Source: a bacterium (GTDB lineage: Bacteria; Zhuqueibacterota; QNDG01; DSAB01). From it: a stretch of 64,000 nt of DNA. Location of the stretch: positions 1 to 64,000 of the forward strand of contig JAFGDT010000013.1 in the NCBI GenBank assembly GCA_016931965.1, given 5' to 3'. Positions 46,867-55,795 of the stretch are shown piece after piece (position 1 is the stretch's first letter; every line of letters starts with the position of its first letter). A program made the position numbers and the translations under genes. The notes below the pieces were generated by a model. It saw only the letters and a program-made list of their open reading frames with translations. It was not told where the DNA came from and did no database searches.

Positions 46867-49380
46867 ATGAAAAAGACAATCACCTTACTGCTGGCCACTC
46901 TTTTTCTTTATACCGCTGCAAACACACAAACGCAACAGGAAAAAGATTTAGAGAACAATCTTTTGAAGGAAATTGAAATCGATGTCACCAACCGTCGTCT
47001 CACAGACGTTCTCTCTCTCATTGGTGAAAGGGCCAATATACGAATTACCTACTCCAATATCAGGGACATTCGACTCATTCAGGTACCACGACTTTCCCTT
47101 GCTTCCACCTGTGAAAATATATTGGAAGAACTGTTGGATAATTACGATTTAACCTATGTTCCTCAACCGGACGGCTCAATCGAATTATCCAATACACTGC
47201 AAAATTCCAAAATATCCGGACAGATCATTGAATCAAATACCAGTAATCCATTGGTCTTTGCAAATGTATTTTTTGAAAATACGCAAATCGGGACGACAAC
47301 CGATAAAGACGGCATGTTTAGCCTGGAGAGGATTCCCCGGGACATTTATCGACTCCGCATTCAATATATGGGGTACAAAGCCCAGACTTTTCGATTCAAT
47401 CTGCAGAGAGGGAAAAACATCTATTTGAGAATTCTGCTGGAACCCGATGTATTGGAAATGCAGGCCCTTCAAGTGACAGCGGCACCCAGTGAAGAAGTGA
47501 TCCACAAGACCGAGATCAGCTCGTTTACCATTCGCCAGCGTCAATTGGAAATTATGCCAAACATGGGTGATGAAGATGTATTTCAAACCATCCAGATGCT
47601 GCCCGGCATCACCATGACCAGTGAGTATAAGAGTCAATTTTATATCCGAGGAGGCAATTCCGATCAGAATTTGGTTTTAATGGATGGAGGCATATTATAC
47701 AATCCCTTTCACTTCAGCGGCATTTTATCATCGTTCGATACCGATGCCATTGACCAGCTGGATGTATATGCCGGTGGTTTTAATGCAGAATATGGAGGTA
47801 GACTTTCATCGGTTGTGGATGTCCAATCGCGTGGGGGTGGTGACCAATATAAAGGAAAATTGAACATATCCCCCATCAGCTTCAAGCTGCTCCTCGAGGT
47901 TCCGGATCAAAAACGTTGGATCAGCCAACTTTTCTCATTCAGACGTTCATTTGTCAATGCCATATCGAGAAGAATCGGAGACCGGGTTGAACCCGATTTC
48001 TATGACGGCATCGTTCATGTCGATATTCATCCACCCATTAAAACACGCTTTACATTTTCTGGATTCATAAGCGGTGATAAAGTGATTTTGCAGCACGGCG
48101 ATAATGAAAATCCGATGAAAAGCGACAACCGATTGGTGGCAGCCAATATCGAACGTCTGCAGAGCGAAGATCTCCACATAAATTATAATTTGAGTCTGGG
48201 TTCATTCTCATCCATCATTCCCCCTCCCCAGGGCGTGACACAAGCAGCCGAAAACAAACTCACAGATATCTCATCGACCTTAAAAGTCGATTGGCAACTG
48301 TTCAATTCTTTTCGGGTAACCGGTGGTATCGAATACCGCACACTCAATGTCAAATACCAGTCCTCTGATTATGTCACAGCCAAATTGGACATCCATAAGA
48401 AAACATACGAAAAAGCTTTTTTTCTTCAGTATTTTTTAAAAATATCGGACAGTTGGGAGCTTGAAAATGGCATCCGATTTCAAAGTTACAATCCTCACAG
48501 GCCGATAATCAATGAACCGCGGTTTTCACTCCGTTACCGCATTTACAATGTGTTTTCATTTAAAGCGAGTTATGGACGTTTCAGTCAAAATCTGGTCACC
48601 ATTTACAACGAAAACGATACCTACAATCCCATCGATGTTTGGCTTCCTCCCGATTCCAACATGGATTATGCCACAGCCGATCATTACATTTTTGGGTTCG
48701 ATTACAAAACAGGTCGTTTCAATTTGATAACGGAAATCTACTGGAAACAATACCAGAACCTGACCCACTACAACCGGGAAAGACTCAATGCGGATGATCC
48801 CTTCTTCCTGCAGGGAGACGGAAAGGCCATCGGGCTGGATCTCTCCTTTCAACTATTCCACGACAGATGGCAGGTATGGGGTAGCTATTCATTAGGCAAA
48901 GCCACCAAGAAACTGCCTTTCCAGTATCCTGAGCCGAGAGTCGTTGAGTTTGCGCCGCGATACGATCGCCGTCACAATATCACATTATTGGTGACAGCAT
49001 TGCCTTGGAGAAAACTCGAATTCTCGATGAAATTCGTCCTCGGAAGCGGTCTGCCTTTTACACATGTTTCTCAGTACTACCAGCGTCTTCCCGGATGGGC
49101 GATCAATCCGACCAGTGATTATGTCTATGATGACGATATTACTGAAAATGATTACATTGTGGGGATCAGATCGGATATCAACGCCTATCGTTTTCCCACA
49201 TATCACCGGCTCGACATGTCGGTAAAATACTCTCTGGAATGGAAACGGTATCTCTTACAACCCTATATATCACTCTTGAATGTCTACAATCAAAAGAATG
49301 TGCTCTATTATGATGCATCCGGAACCCCGCACTGGTCGATCCATTTCTTACCGACTATTGGTGTGGATATTGAGTTTTAA
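46867..49380 (+). CDS. TonB-dependent outer-membrane receptor with STN and carboxypeptidase-like domains
   Basis: 837 aa. Signal peptide about 1-20. An STN (secretin/TonB short N-terminal) domain at about 35-110 (EIDVTNRRLTDVLSLIGERAN ... in part) suggests coupling to a cell-surface signalling or anti-sigma system, although no anti-sigma gene is near. A carboxypeptidase-D regulatory-like domain follows (about 117-200), then the plug (about 215-325: FYIRGGNSDQNLVLMDG, LDVYAGGFNAEYGGRLSSV) and a beta-barrel to the end. It would import a ligand across the outer membrane using TonB. The preceding lipoprotein is the likely partner. No SusD homologue is present, so this is not a classical glycan importer. 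Confidence 0.9.
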   Translation: MKKTITLLLATLFLYTAANTQTQQEKDLENNLLKEIEIDVTNRRLTDVLSLIGERANIRITYSNIRDIRLIQVPRLSLASTCENILEELLDNYDLTYVPQPDGSIELSNTLQNSKISGQIIESNTSNPLVFANVFFENTQIGTTTDKDGMFSLERIPRDIYRLRIQYMGYKAQTFRFNLQRGKNIYLRILLEPDVLEMQALQVTAAPSEEVIHKTEISSFTIRQRQLEIMPNMGDEDVFQTIQMLPGITMTSEYKSQFYIRGGNSDQNLVLMDGGILYNPFHFSGILSSFDTDAIDQLDVYAGGFNAEYGGRLSSVVDVQSRGGGDQYKGKLNISPISFKLLLEVPDQKRWISQLFSFRRSFVNAISRRIGDRVEPDFYDGIVHVDIHPPIKTRFTFSGFISGDKVILQHGDNENPMKSDNRLVAANIERLQSEDLHINYNLSLGSFSSIIPPPQGVTQAAENKLTDISSTLKVDWQLFNSFRVTGGIEYRTLNVKYQSSDYVTAKLDIHKKTYEKAFFLQYFLKISDSWELENGIRFQSYNPHRPIINEPRFSLRYRIYNVFSFKASYGRFSQNLVTIYNENDTYNPIDVWLPPDSNMDYATADHYIFGFDYKTGRFNLITEIYWKQYQNLTHYNRERLNADDPFFLQGDGKAIGLDLSFQLFHDRWQVWGSYSLGKATKKLPFQYPEPRVVEFAPRYDRRHNITLLVTALPWRKLEFSMKFVLGSGLPFTHVSQYYQRLPGWAINPTSDYVYDDDITENDYIVGIRSDINAYRFPTYHRLDMSVKYSLEWKRYLLQPYISLLNVYNQKNVLYYDASGTPHWSIHFLPTIGVDIEF

Positions 49381-49395
49381 TCACTCACTTTGACC

Positions 49396-49418
49396 GGGAA
49401 TGAAGAACGATCATTCCC
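49396..49418. terminator. Hairpin between convergent receptor genes
   Basis: GGGAATGA-AGAACGA-TCATTCCC forms an eight-pair stem between the two convergent receptor genes. There is no long T run on either side, so bidirectional termination is only a suggestion. Confidence 0.35.
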
Positions 49419-49504
49419 CAAAGCATCGAAAATGAAAACTGCACGGTGATCATGTTCATCATGGGAAGCAAGCGGCATTCATTGTACAGGGTCAGTGTAT
49501 TTGA

Positions 49505-51922
49505 CTAAAACTTATACTTGAATCCCAGTTGTACAACCTGTGTATCATAATAATTTTCGTAGAGTGCATTAAAATCCTCTTCCCGATATTCCTGCTTGAT
49601 GCCGTTTCGATTGAAGATATCATTAAATGTAAAAACAATCTCTCCTCTGTTTTGTAAAATGCCCTTTTTTATACTCAGGTCCGTTGAGGATCTTGCGAAC
49701 TGTTTCCCTTGTGCAATATTTTTCGGTGCGTAATAAATCACAACGAGTTGGATTTGAAAATCTGTAGGTAAAGTCAGTAGATGGGTGATCTTTAAATCCC
49801 AAGTTTGGTCTTTGGTTTGCTGAATCGTAAAAGGTCTACTATAGGGGAACAACAAAGTTCCCTCGTATGCATCAATGAGATTTTGATATAAATTGAAACT
49901 GCCTGTCAACTTCCAGAATCTGGCAATGCCCTGAGAAAATAGCAACTCCATACCTGTATTGGAACCACTCCCCACATTGTGATAGATTTTATTGATAATA
50001 TCGTATTGATTATTCGAATCGTCAATACTGTAGACACGGGTAAATGGATCTTTGATCTTTCTGTAATATCCGGACACAAAAACGGAACCGGATGACCAAC
50101 TGTGTTCATAAGCCAGTTCCAGGGTTTGTGTAAACTGAGGACGCAAATAGGGATTGCCCACCTTGAGCAATTCAGGATCATCATATTTTGGAAAGATCCG
50201 CAGCTCCGGTTCTCCCGGGCGGTCAACCCGTCTGTTATAAAAAGCGGAAATGTTGTTCTGGTTGTCGATTTTAAAAGTTAATCGCACATTGGGATAGAAT
50301 TCAAAATAATCATACTGATCATTCTGACTGTAGTAGATGTTCTCCGGTGCGATGTCGTAAAAGATATTGGTCTGTTCAACTCTGAATCCGGCTTCAACAT
50401 CAAATGCCTTCTTCTCAACTATCGCGTTGACATAGCCTGCGAATATGTTTTCTCCCCAATCCGACCATTCACCCAATCCCGGATAAATAATGGACTGGTC
50501 GCCTTGCTCGGTTGTATAGGTTACAGGAATTGTTCTGAACTGCAGTTTCCCCCCTGCTTCTATTCGACCGCTCCTGAGAGGTTTAATATAATCCACGGTC
50601 AACTGGGTGATATGTTCTGTGGCAACAATATGAGTATTGTCGACCGATTGGCGGACAGCCGAACTGTCATTCAGGAAATAACTTTCATCTTCCCAACCAC
50701 GCGTATACTGGACTGCGGCATTGAATTCATGACCAACTTGATGAAACAGATGCTTGTAGCCCAATCGAAAATTCAGATAACCAGTTACCTCTTCTTCATT
50801 CCAATGCCAATAACGATATCTCTGATCAGTATTCAGATTAATATAGGGAACCTGAGCTGTATCGACATGGCTCTCGTAATCGATGATTGAAGAAAGACTA
50901 ATCTGATCTTGGGCATTGATAAACCAATCCAGACCACCGTTCACGATATAGTGGGTTTGTGTCCTGTTTTCAGGCACTTGAGAAATGGTTCTTCTCCCGT
51001 TCTGATATGTTCTTGTGGTGAATTCGTTGTTGGGGAGTCTGCGCTGTCGCAATACTTCAGCCTGTAATAACAAATTCACATGGTCGGTCCTGTAATTCAA
51101 ACCCAGGCTCGGTATATACTTGGGATTTTTTGAGTAACGCCCCAAATCGGTTGGCAAATCCTCTTTCCGTGTCGTCAAATCGCTCATTGCAAATGCAAAT
51201 CCGATTTCTCCGTTAAATCCCGTTCTTTCTTCCGTTTTATTGATGATATTAATAATACCGGCCATTCCTGAAGCATCATATCTCGCCGACGGATTGTTGA
51301 TGATTTCAATCCGCTCGATATGGGTCGCTGGAATATTATCGAGGCCTTTCTGATTCCCGAATCCTGTTAAACTGGATTGCTTACCATCGATTAGAATCGC
51401 CACCTTATCACTGCCTCTCAACATCACCTTACCCTCCTGATCAACCGTTACACCGGGCAGGCTTTTCATCGCTTCCAGAACGGAACCGGTGGATTGCGTA
51501 AAAAACTCATCAATACTGAACGATTTCCTATCCAACCCCTCCGATAAAATGGTTCTCCTGGCTTCAACCGTAACGACATCTCCTTCTAAAACCTCCATTT
51601 CGAGCTCAATTGTACCCAAGTCGTAGATCGTATTCAATCTGCCCACAAATATGGGAATTTCGACCATTTCATATCCGATAAAAGAACACCGAACCCTATA
51701 ACTGCCTTCGCCAATACCCGCAATCGAAAACCATCCCCCTTCATCGGTTAAAGTACCGGTCACGATTTCATCATTCACCGATCCGACCAGCATCACCTGC
51801 ACATAGGGCATTGGTTCTACCGTCTCTTTCTCAACAATTTTCCCAGAAATACTGGCACCATCCTGTCCAAAAGCCATTCTGCTGGCTGTACACAACAATA
51901 AAAATAAAATCTCTTTTTTCAT
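49505..51922 (-). CDS. Outer-membrane beta-barrel receptor, TonB-dependent-like
   Basis: 805 aa from ATG 51922. An upstream in-frame ATG (51943) would translate the ribosome binding site (GGAAGGGG), so the later start is preferred. Signal peptide about 1-19 (CTASRMAFGQ). Carboxypeptidase regulatory-like domain (about 22-110), plug domain (about 120-210: VMLRGSDKVAILIDGKQSS, IERIEIINNPSARYDASGMA), then an 'outer membrane beta-barrel family' domain to the terminal FKYKF with aromatic last residue, as needed for barrel assembly. The substrate is unknown. It points towards the preceding receptor gene and is divergent from the FKBP gene. Confidence 0.9.
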   Translation of the reverse strand: MKKEILFLLLCTASRMAFGQDGASISGKIVEKETVEPMPYVQVMLVGSVNDEIVTGTLTDEGGWFSIAGIGEGSYRVRCSFIGYEMVEIPIFVGRLNTIYDLGTIELEMEVLEGDVVTVEARRTILSEGLDRKSFSIDEFFTQSTGSVLEAMKSLPGVTVDQEGKVMLRGSDKVAILIDGKQSSLTGFGNQKGLDNIPATHIERIEIINNPSARYDASGMAGIINIINKTEERTGFNGEIGFAFAMSDLTTRKEDLPTDLGRYSKNPKYIPSLGLNYRTDHVNLLLQAEVLRQRRLPNNEFTTRTYQNGRRTISQVPENRTQTHYIVNGGLDWFINAQDQISLSSIIDYESHVDTAQVPYINLNTDQRYRYWHWNEEEVTGYLNFRLGYKHLFHQVGHEFNAAVQYTRGWEDESYFLNDSSAVRQSVDNTHIVATEHITQLTVDYIKPLRSGRIEAGGKLQFRTIPVTYTTEQGDQSIIYPGLGEWSDWGENIFAGYVNAIVEKKAFDVEAGFRVEQTNIFYDIAPENIYYSQNDQYDYFEFYPNVRLTFKIDNQNNISAFYNRRVDRPGEPELRIFPKYDDPELLKVGNPYLRPQFTQTLELAYEHSWSSGSVFVSGYYRKIKDPFTRVYSIDDSNNQYDIINKIYHNVGSGSNTGMELLFSQGIARFWKLTGSFNLYQNLIDAYEGTLLFPYSRPFTIQQTKDQTWDLKITHLLTLPTDFQIQLVVIYYAPKNIAQGKQFARSSTDLSIKKGILQNRGEIVFTFNDIFNRNGIKQEYREEDFNALYENYYDTQVVQLGFKYKF

Positions 51923-52313
51923 CACTTTTCCCCTTCCTATCATTCTATACCATCTATGATGAATATGGAAAAAAAAACCATCTTATATTTAACACATCAA
52001 ACAGTCTATTCCTTGCGGAATGCAATAACCAATACCATTTCCATCAACATTCAAAATCTTTTTTTCGAAAAGTGATAGACGAAGAACATACGAAAAATAA
52101 AACGGGTTTCCATATCCCTTTTCGCACCAAGCCAATTTATCATTCAGCTCAGTGATTTTATACTTGCCTTTTTTTTATAGTTATTGTAACTTAGTAAAAA
52201 AGAGGAATCATAAAATTGATCTCACTGGTTTGCTGAATGGATACACCATTTGCGTATCCCGTAAAAAGATCCAACAGATTTTTCAACCAACTGGATTTAT
52301 GAAAGGACTTGTT
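51923..52313. other. Divergent intergenic region without a recognised gene
   Basis: AT-rich DNA between the receptor gene and the FKBP-type gene. Possible plus-strand -35 TTGCCT and -10 TAACTT boxes lie around 52163-52192. A longer reading of the FKBP gene from 52152 would cover part of this gap but lacks a ribosome binding site. Nothing else is seen. Confidence 0.4.
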
Positions 52314-53006
52314 ATGAAATGGTTAAAACTTATGATGACACTTATAATATGTGGTATTTTTCTTCTCATCCTGAATTGCGGTAATCGGGGAAGCTCCCAA
52401 TTAACCACATTTGAGGATTCACTCAGTTATTTGGTTGGAGCCGATTTGGCCCGCATGCAAATAAGTGGTCTTCGAGACATGATTGATCTTGATGCCTTTA
52501 TGAAAGGAGTAGAAGATCAACTCGCTGACAGACCCCTTCTCATCCTTTACACAGACCGGGATAAAATTATTCAGAAGTATGAAGCGATCATGATGGCGAA
52601 GGATATGGATTTACAAGCCGACAACCTCGAACGTGGCAAACAATTCATTGAAGAATACAGCCATCGAAACGATGTCATCACCACCAAGAGTGGTCTGATG
52701 TATACCATTATTGAAGAGGGCGTTGGACCAAAACCAACAAAAAATGATAGAGTCTTGTTGCACTATCGAGGAACGACCATTGATGACATAGAATTTGACA
52801 GCTCATACAAATATGGAGAACCACAGACACTGGCCGTGAATGGTGTCATCAAGGGATTTTCCGAAGCCCTTCAATTGATGAATGTCGGTAGCAAGTTTGA
52901 AATAGTGATCCCCTCTGAACTGGCTTACGGAAAAGAGAGCCCCAGTCCGGATATCGGTCCAAATTCTGTTCTCATTTTTCGGGTTGAACTGCTGGACATT
53001 GAATAA
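52314..53006 (+). CDS. FKBP-type peptidyl-prolyl isomerase, lipoprotein
   Basis: 230 aa from ATG 52314, six bases after AAAGGA. Lipoprotein signal ending LILNC (Cys22). An FKBP N-terminal dimerisation-like region (about 30-125: DSLSYLVGADLARMQ ... KGVEDQL) leads to an FKBP catalytic domain (about 145-230: VLLHYRGTTID, IKGFSEALQLMNVGSK, IPSELAYGKES, LIFRVELLDIE) with the usual FKBP motif order. It resembles Mip/FkpA-type periplasmic folding helpers and may assist outer-membrane or secreted proteins. Followed by a clear terminator. Confidence 0.92.
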   Translation: MKWLKLMMTLIICGIFLLILNCGNRGSSQLTTFEDSLSYLVGADLARMQISGLRDMIDLDAFMKGVEDQLADRPLLILYTDRDKIIQKYEAIMMAKDMDLQADNLERGKQFIEEYSHRNDVITTKSGLMYTIIEEGVGPKPTKNDRVLLHYRGTTIDDIEFDSSYKYGEPQTLAVNGVIKGFSEALQLMNVGSKFEIVIPSELAYGKESPSPDIGPNSVLIFRVELLDIE

Positions 53007-53037
53007 TAGATTTCTTTCGAAACAGGGCGACAGAACC

Positions 53038-53070
53038 AAAGGGATGGCACAAAACCATCCCTTTATTTAT
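53038..53070 (+). terminator. Intrinsic terminator after the FKBP-type gene
   Basis: Perfect ten-base stem AAAGGGATGG/CCATCCCTTT with loop CACAAAA (53038-53064), then a T-rich tail ATTTATT. It ends the FKBP transcript. Confidence 0.75.
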
Positions 53071-53204
53071 TCTGAAATGACTCAATGGCATAGATCGCTA
53101 CTCCAATGATCATGATCATCCGCTGATAATAAATAAGTATTATATTTCTTAGGCCAAGAAGGGATTATGATTTTTGAAAACATACTTTTTATCCATAATT
53201 CCTC

Positions 53205-53233
53205 TTGACTTATTAATAAATATTTAATATAAT
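53205..53233 (+). promoter_or_regulatory. Promoter of the LacI-type regulator
   Basis: TTGACT (53205-53210), 17-base spacer, TATAAT (53228-53233, perfect). The sequence TGTACGTTAACA just downstream (about 53236-53247) has TGT-N6-ACA symmetry and could be an autoregulatory operator. The leader is about 57 nt. Confidence 0.7.
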
Positions 53234-53297
53234 TGTGTACGTTAACATAGCAGAAAAAAAAATATCCCATCCTTACCCGTCGGTTTGAAATATCTTT

Positions 53298-54332
53298 ATG
53301 GTGACCATTAAAAAAATTGCTGAAAGATCCGGTGTCTCAATCGGCACGGTAGATAGGGTCATTCATAATCGGGGCAATGTTTCTAAAGATACGGAAACAC
53401 GGGTAAAAAATGCACTCCATGAACTCAATTACACACCCAACATTTTTGCACGTCAGCTTAAACTTCGAAAAACATTTACTTTTGGTGTCCTTATCCCTTC
53501 ACCCGACCAGGACAGCCGCTACTGGGAAATGCCGGCTGCAGGCATCAGAAAAGCCGAGGAGGAATTAAAAGGCCATCGGATCCAAATTTGTTTATTTCAT
53601 TATAATCGCTATTCTCCTGTTTCCTTTACAAAAGCCTGCGAAAATATGCTGACATACGAGATTGACGGACTCCTCATGGTCCCTGCACTGACCTCCATAG
53701 CAGAAAAATACATCAAGCGGTTACCCAAAGACTTGCCCTATGTATTCTTCGATTCCATTGTTCCCCAATCAAGCTGTCTATCCTATATTGTACAGGATTC
53801 CTATATCAGTGGAAAGTTGGCTGGCCGATTGATGCACCTGTTGCTGAGCAATCAGGGAAGCGTTGCAGCTATCAGAGTGGTACCTGAAGATTTCCACATT
53901 GCGGAACGAATCAGGGGATTCCAGGATTATTTTACCCAAGTCCACGGCATCGATCTGAAAACGGTTGATGCGCATTCCAAAGGGGATCAAAACACCATCA
54001 TGGACCTTGTTCACCAGATCTTAAAGGAGAACAAAGACCTGAAAGGAATCTTCATATCCAATGCTCTAACCTACTGCATTGCTCAGGTTTTAGAGGGTAA
54101 AAAATTACAGAAAAAGATACACGTGATTGGATATGATCTCATAAAAGAAAATATCGAATATATGAAAAAAGGGGAAATCGATTTTCTCATCAGCCAGCAA
54201 TCAGAACGCCAGGGATACCAAGGTATTTATACCCTTTATCGGCATGTTGTATTAAAAGAGTCTGTTCCCCGGAAGATCATGATACCCATTGATATCATCA
54301 CCAAAGAAAATGTGGATTATTACCCTTTATAA
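53298..54332 (+). CDS. LacI-family transcriptional regulator
   Basis: 344 aa. The N-terminal LacI helix-turn-helix is at about 3-50 (TIKKIAERSGVSIGTVDRVI, NVSKDTETRVKNALHELNY). A periplasmic-binding-protein-like sensor domain follows (about 60-330), with FGVLIPSPDQDSRYW, DGLLMVPALTS and VIGYDLIKENIEYMKKG. It has no strong ribosome binding site. It sits at the head of the plus-strand sugar-catabolic run (54.4-64 kb) and is the likely sugar-responsive regulator of those genes and perhaps of distant ones (inference). The ligand is not predictable. Confidence 0.93.
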   Translation: MVTIKKIAERSGVSIGTVDRVIHNRGNVSKDTETRVKNALHELNYTPNIFARQLKLRKTFTFGVLIPSPDQDSRYWEMPAAGIRKAEEELKGHRIQICLFHYNRYSPVSFTKACENMLTYEIDGLLMVPALTSIAEKYIKRLPKDLPYVFFDSIVPQSSCLSYIVQDSYISGKLAGRLMHLLLSNQGSVAAIRVVPEDFHIAERIRGFQDYFTQVHGIDLKTVDAHSKGDQNTIMDLVHQILKENKDLKGIFISNALTYCIAQVLEGKKLQKKIHVIGYDLIKENIEYMKKGEIDFLISQQSERQGYQGIYTLYRHVVLKESVPRKIMIPIDIITKENVDYYPL

Positions 54333-54419
54333 TCTGTGAATAGAAAGAAAGCAGAACCATTTTGATAACAGACTAAAAACCCATTTTCGATGGATAGATT
54401 AAAAAAGGAGGTTGAAACC

Positions 54420-55733
54420 ATGAAAGAAAAAAACACTCTGAGCCGTCGCGATTTCCTCTCAAGAGGGGCGGCTGTTCTAGGAGCCACCATGACATTTCCA
54501 ACGATTGTGCCATCATCCGTTTTTGGTGCGACTGCACCGAGTAATCGCATTACAATGGGCATGATTGGAATGGGAATACAGATGGGTGGCCATGTGAGAA
54601 CCATGCTTGGACGTGATGACGTACAGATACTGGCGGTCTGTGATGTGGATCGCACCAAACGGGAAAGCTACAAACAGCAGGTTGAACAGGCCTACGCCAG
54701 CGAGATGACGAGCGGAACATACAAAGGATGTGATGCCTATCTTGAATACGAACGGATCTGTGACAGAGCCGACATCGATTCTGTTCTCATTTGCACGCCC
54801 GACCACTGGCATGCACCGATCTCGTTGGCGGCTATCAAGGCGGGCAAAGATGTCTTCTGTGAAAAACCCATGACATTGACGATTGCTGAAGGACGGCTGG
54901 TCAGCGATGCATGCAAACAATACGGAACCGTTTATCAGGTTGGATCGATGCAGCGTTCGAATTGGGCATTTCGGAAAGCGTGCGAAATTGTCCGAAACGG
55001 ATGGATCGGTGAAATCAAAACGGCTTACACCCGTCTTGGAAATCCGTTCCCTGATCCTTTACCCCTGCCTGAAGAACCGATCCCCGATGGATTTGACTAC
55101 GACCGCTGGCTCGGCCCAACACCCTGGTATCCCTATAATTTAAGACGGGTGATTGGCGATTTTAGCGGCGGCTGGCGCTGTTATTTTGAGTACGGCTCAC
55201 GAAGAAACGGAGACTGGGGCGCCCATCATTTTGACATCGTCCAATGGGCACTGGGCATGGACGATTCCGGTCCGGTTCATTTTATCCCCAAAGGCTGGAA
55301 CGGTACGGAGTATCAAACACACATATACGGAAACGGTATTGAAGTGATTCGTGAAGCGCAGGCCCCCGGTTCCAGCATCACCGGATTTCAGGTTCATTTT
55401 ATCGGTACAGAAGGTGAAGTGGCGGTGAGCCGTGGTGATCAGATCGCCTCGATACCGGAAGGGCTGGCCTATGTGCCACTGCGTCCGGATGAGATTCACC
55501 TCTATGATTCTGCCGATCATGACGGCAACTGGATCGACTGTATCAGATCCCGTCAGGATACGATCTGCACGGCCGAAATCGGTCACCGATCGGCAACCAT
55601 TTGTCAGCTCAGCGGCATTGCCGAACGATTGGGAAGGCCGATTGACTGGGATCCGGTTGCGGAAAAGATTCTGAACGATCCGGCTGCCGAGCGGTGGTAC
55701 GATCGTCCGAGGCGGGCACCGTATGTACTTTAG
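54420..55733 (+). CDS. Tat-exported Gfo/Idh/MocA oxidoreductase
   Basis: 437 aa from ATG 54420, eight bases after AAGGAGG; an upstream in-frame ATG would encode the binding site. Twin-arginine signal LSRRDFLSRGAAVLGATM. The Rossmann NAD(P)-binding fold (about 45-165) includes MGMIGMGIQMGGH, ICTPDHWHAPISL and the family EKP motif in VFCEKPMTL (the EKP lysine is catalytic in many members). The C-terminal alpha/beta domain includes WGAHHFDIVQWALGMD. Tat export implies pre-loaded cofactor, as in glycoside-oxidising or GH109-like members. It could oxidise a sugar hydroxyl in the periplasm. First structural gene after the LacI regulator. Confidence 0.9.
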   Translation: MKEKNTLSRRDFLSRGAAVLGATMTFPTIVPSSVFGATAPSNRITMGMIGMGIQMGGHVRTMLGRDDVQILAVCDVDRTKRESYKQQVEQAYASEMTSGTYKGCDAYLEYERICDRADIDSVLICTPDHWHAPISLAAIKAGKDVFCEKPMTLTIAEGRLVSDACKQYGTVYQVGSMQRSNWAFRKACEIVRNGWIGEIKTAYTRLGNPFPDPLPLPEEPIPDGFDYDRWLGPTPWYPYNLRRVIGDFSGGWRCYFEYGSRRNGDWGAHHFDIVQWALGMDDSGPVHFIPKGWNGTEYQTHIYGNGIEVIREAQAPGSSITGFQVHFIGTEGEVAVSRGDQIASIPEGLAYVPLRPDEIHLYDSADHDGNWIDCIRSRQDTICTAEIGHRSATICQLSGIAERLGRPIDWDPVAEKILNDPAAERWYDRPRRAPYVL

Positions 55734-55795
55734 AGTCTTGATTACTTCGTTGAGATCTTTTTAAAAAATGAATTTGAATCGAAAGGAAAATAAAA

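Noticed and set aside
46867-51922. SusC/SusD-type glycan importer
   Set aside because: Both receptors are TonB-like, but no SusD lipoprotein is present and they lie 17 kb from the hydrolase array in other transcription units.
51943-51943. More upstream in-frame starts for several genes (51943, 10706, 54390, 52152, 20855)
   Set aside because: In each case the extra codons either encode the Shine-Dalgarno site or push the signal peptide inward; the later start has a well-placed ribosome binding site.
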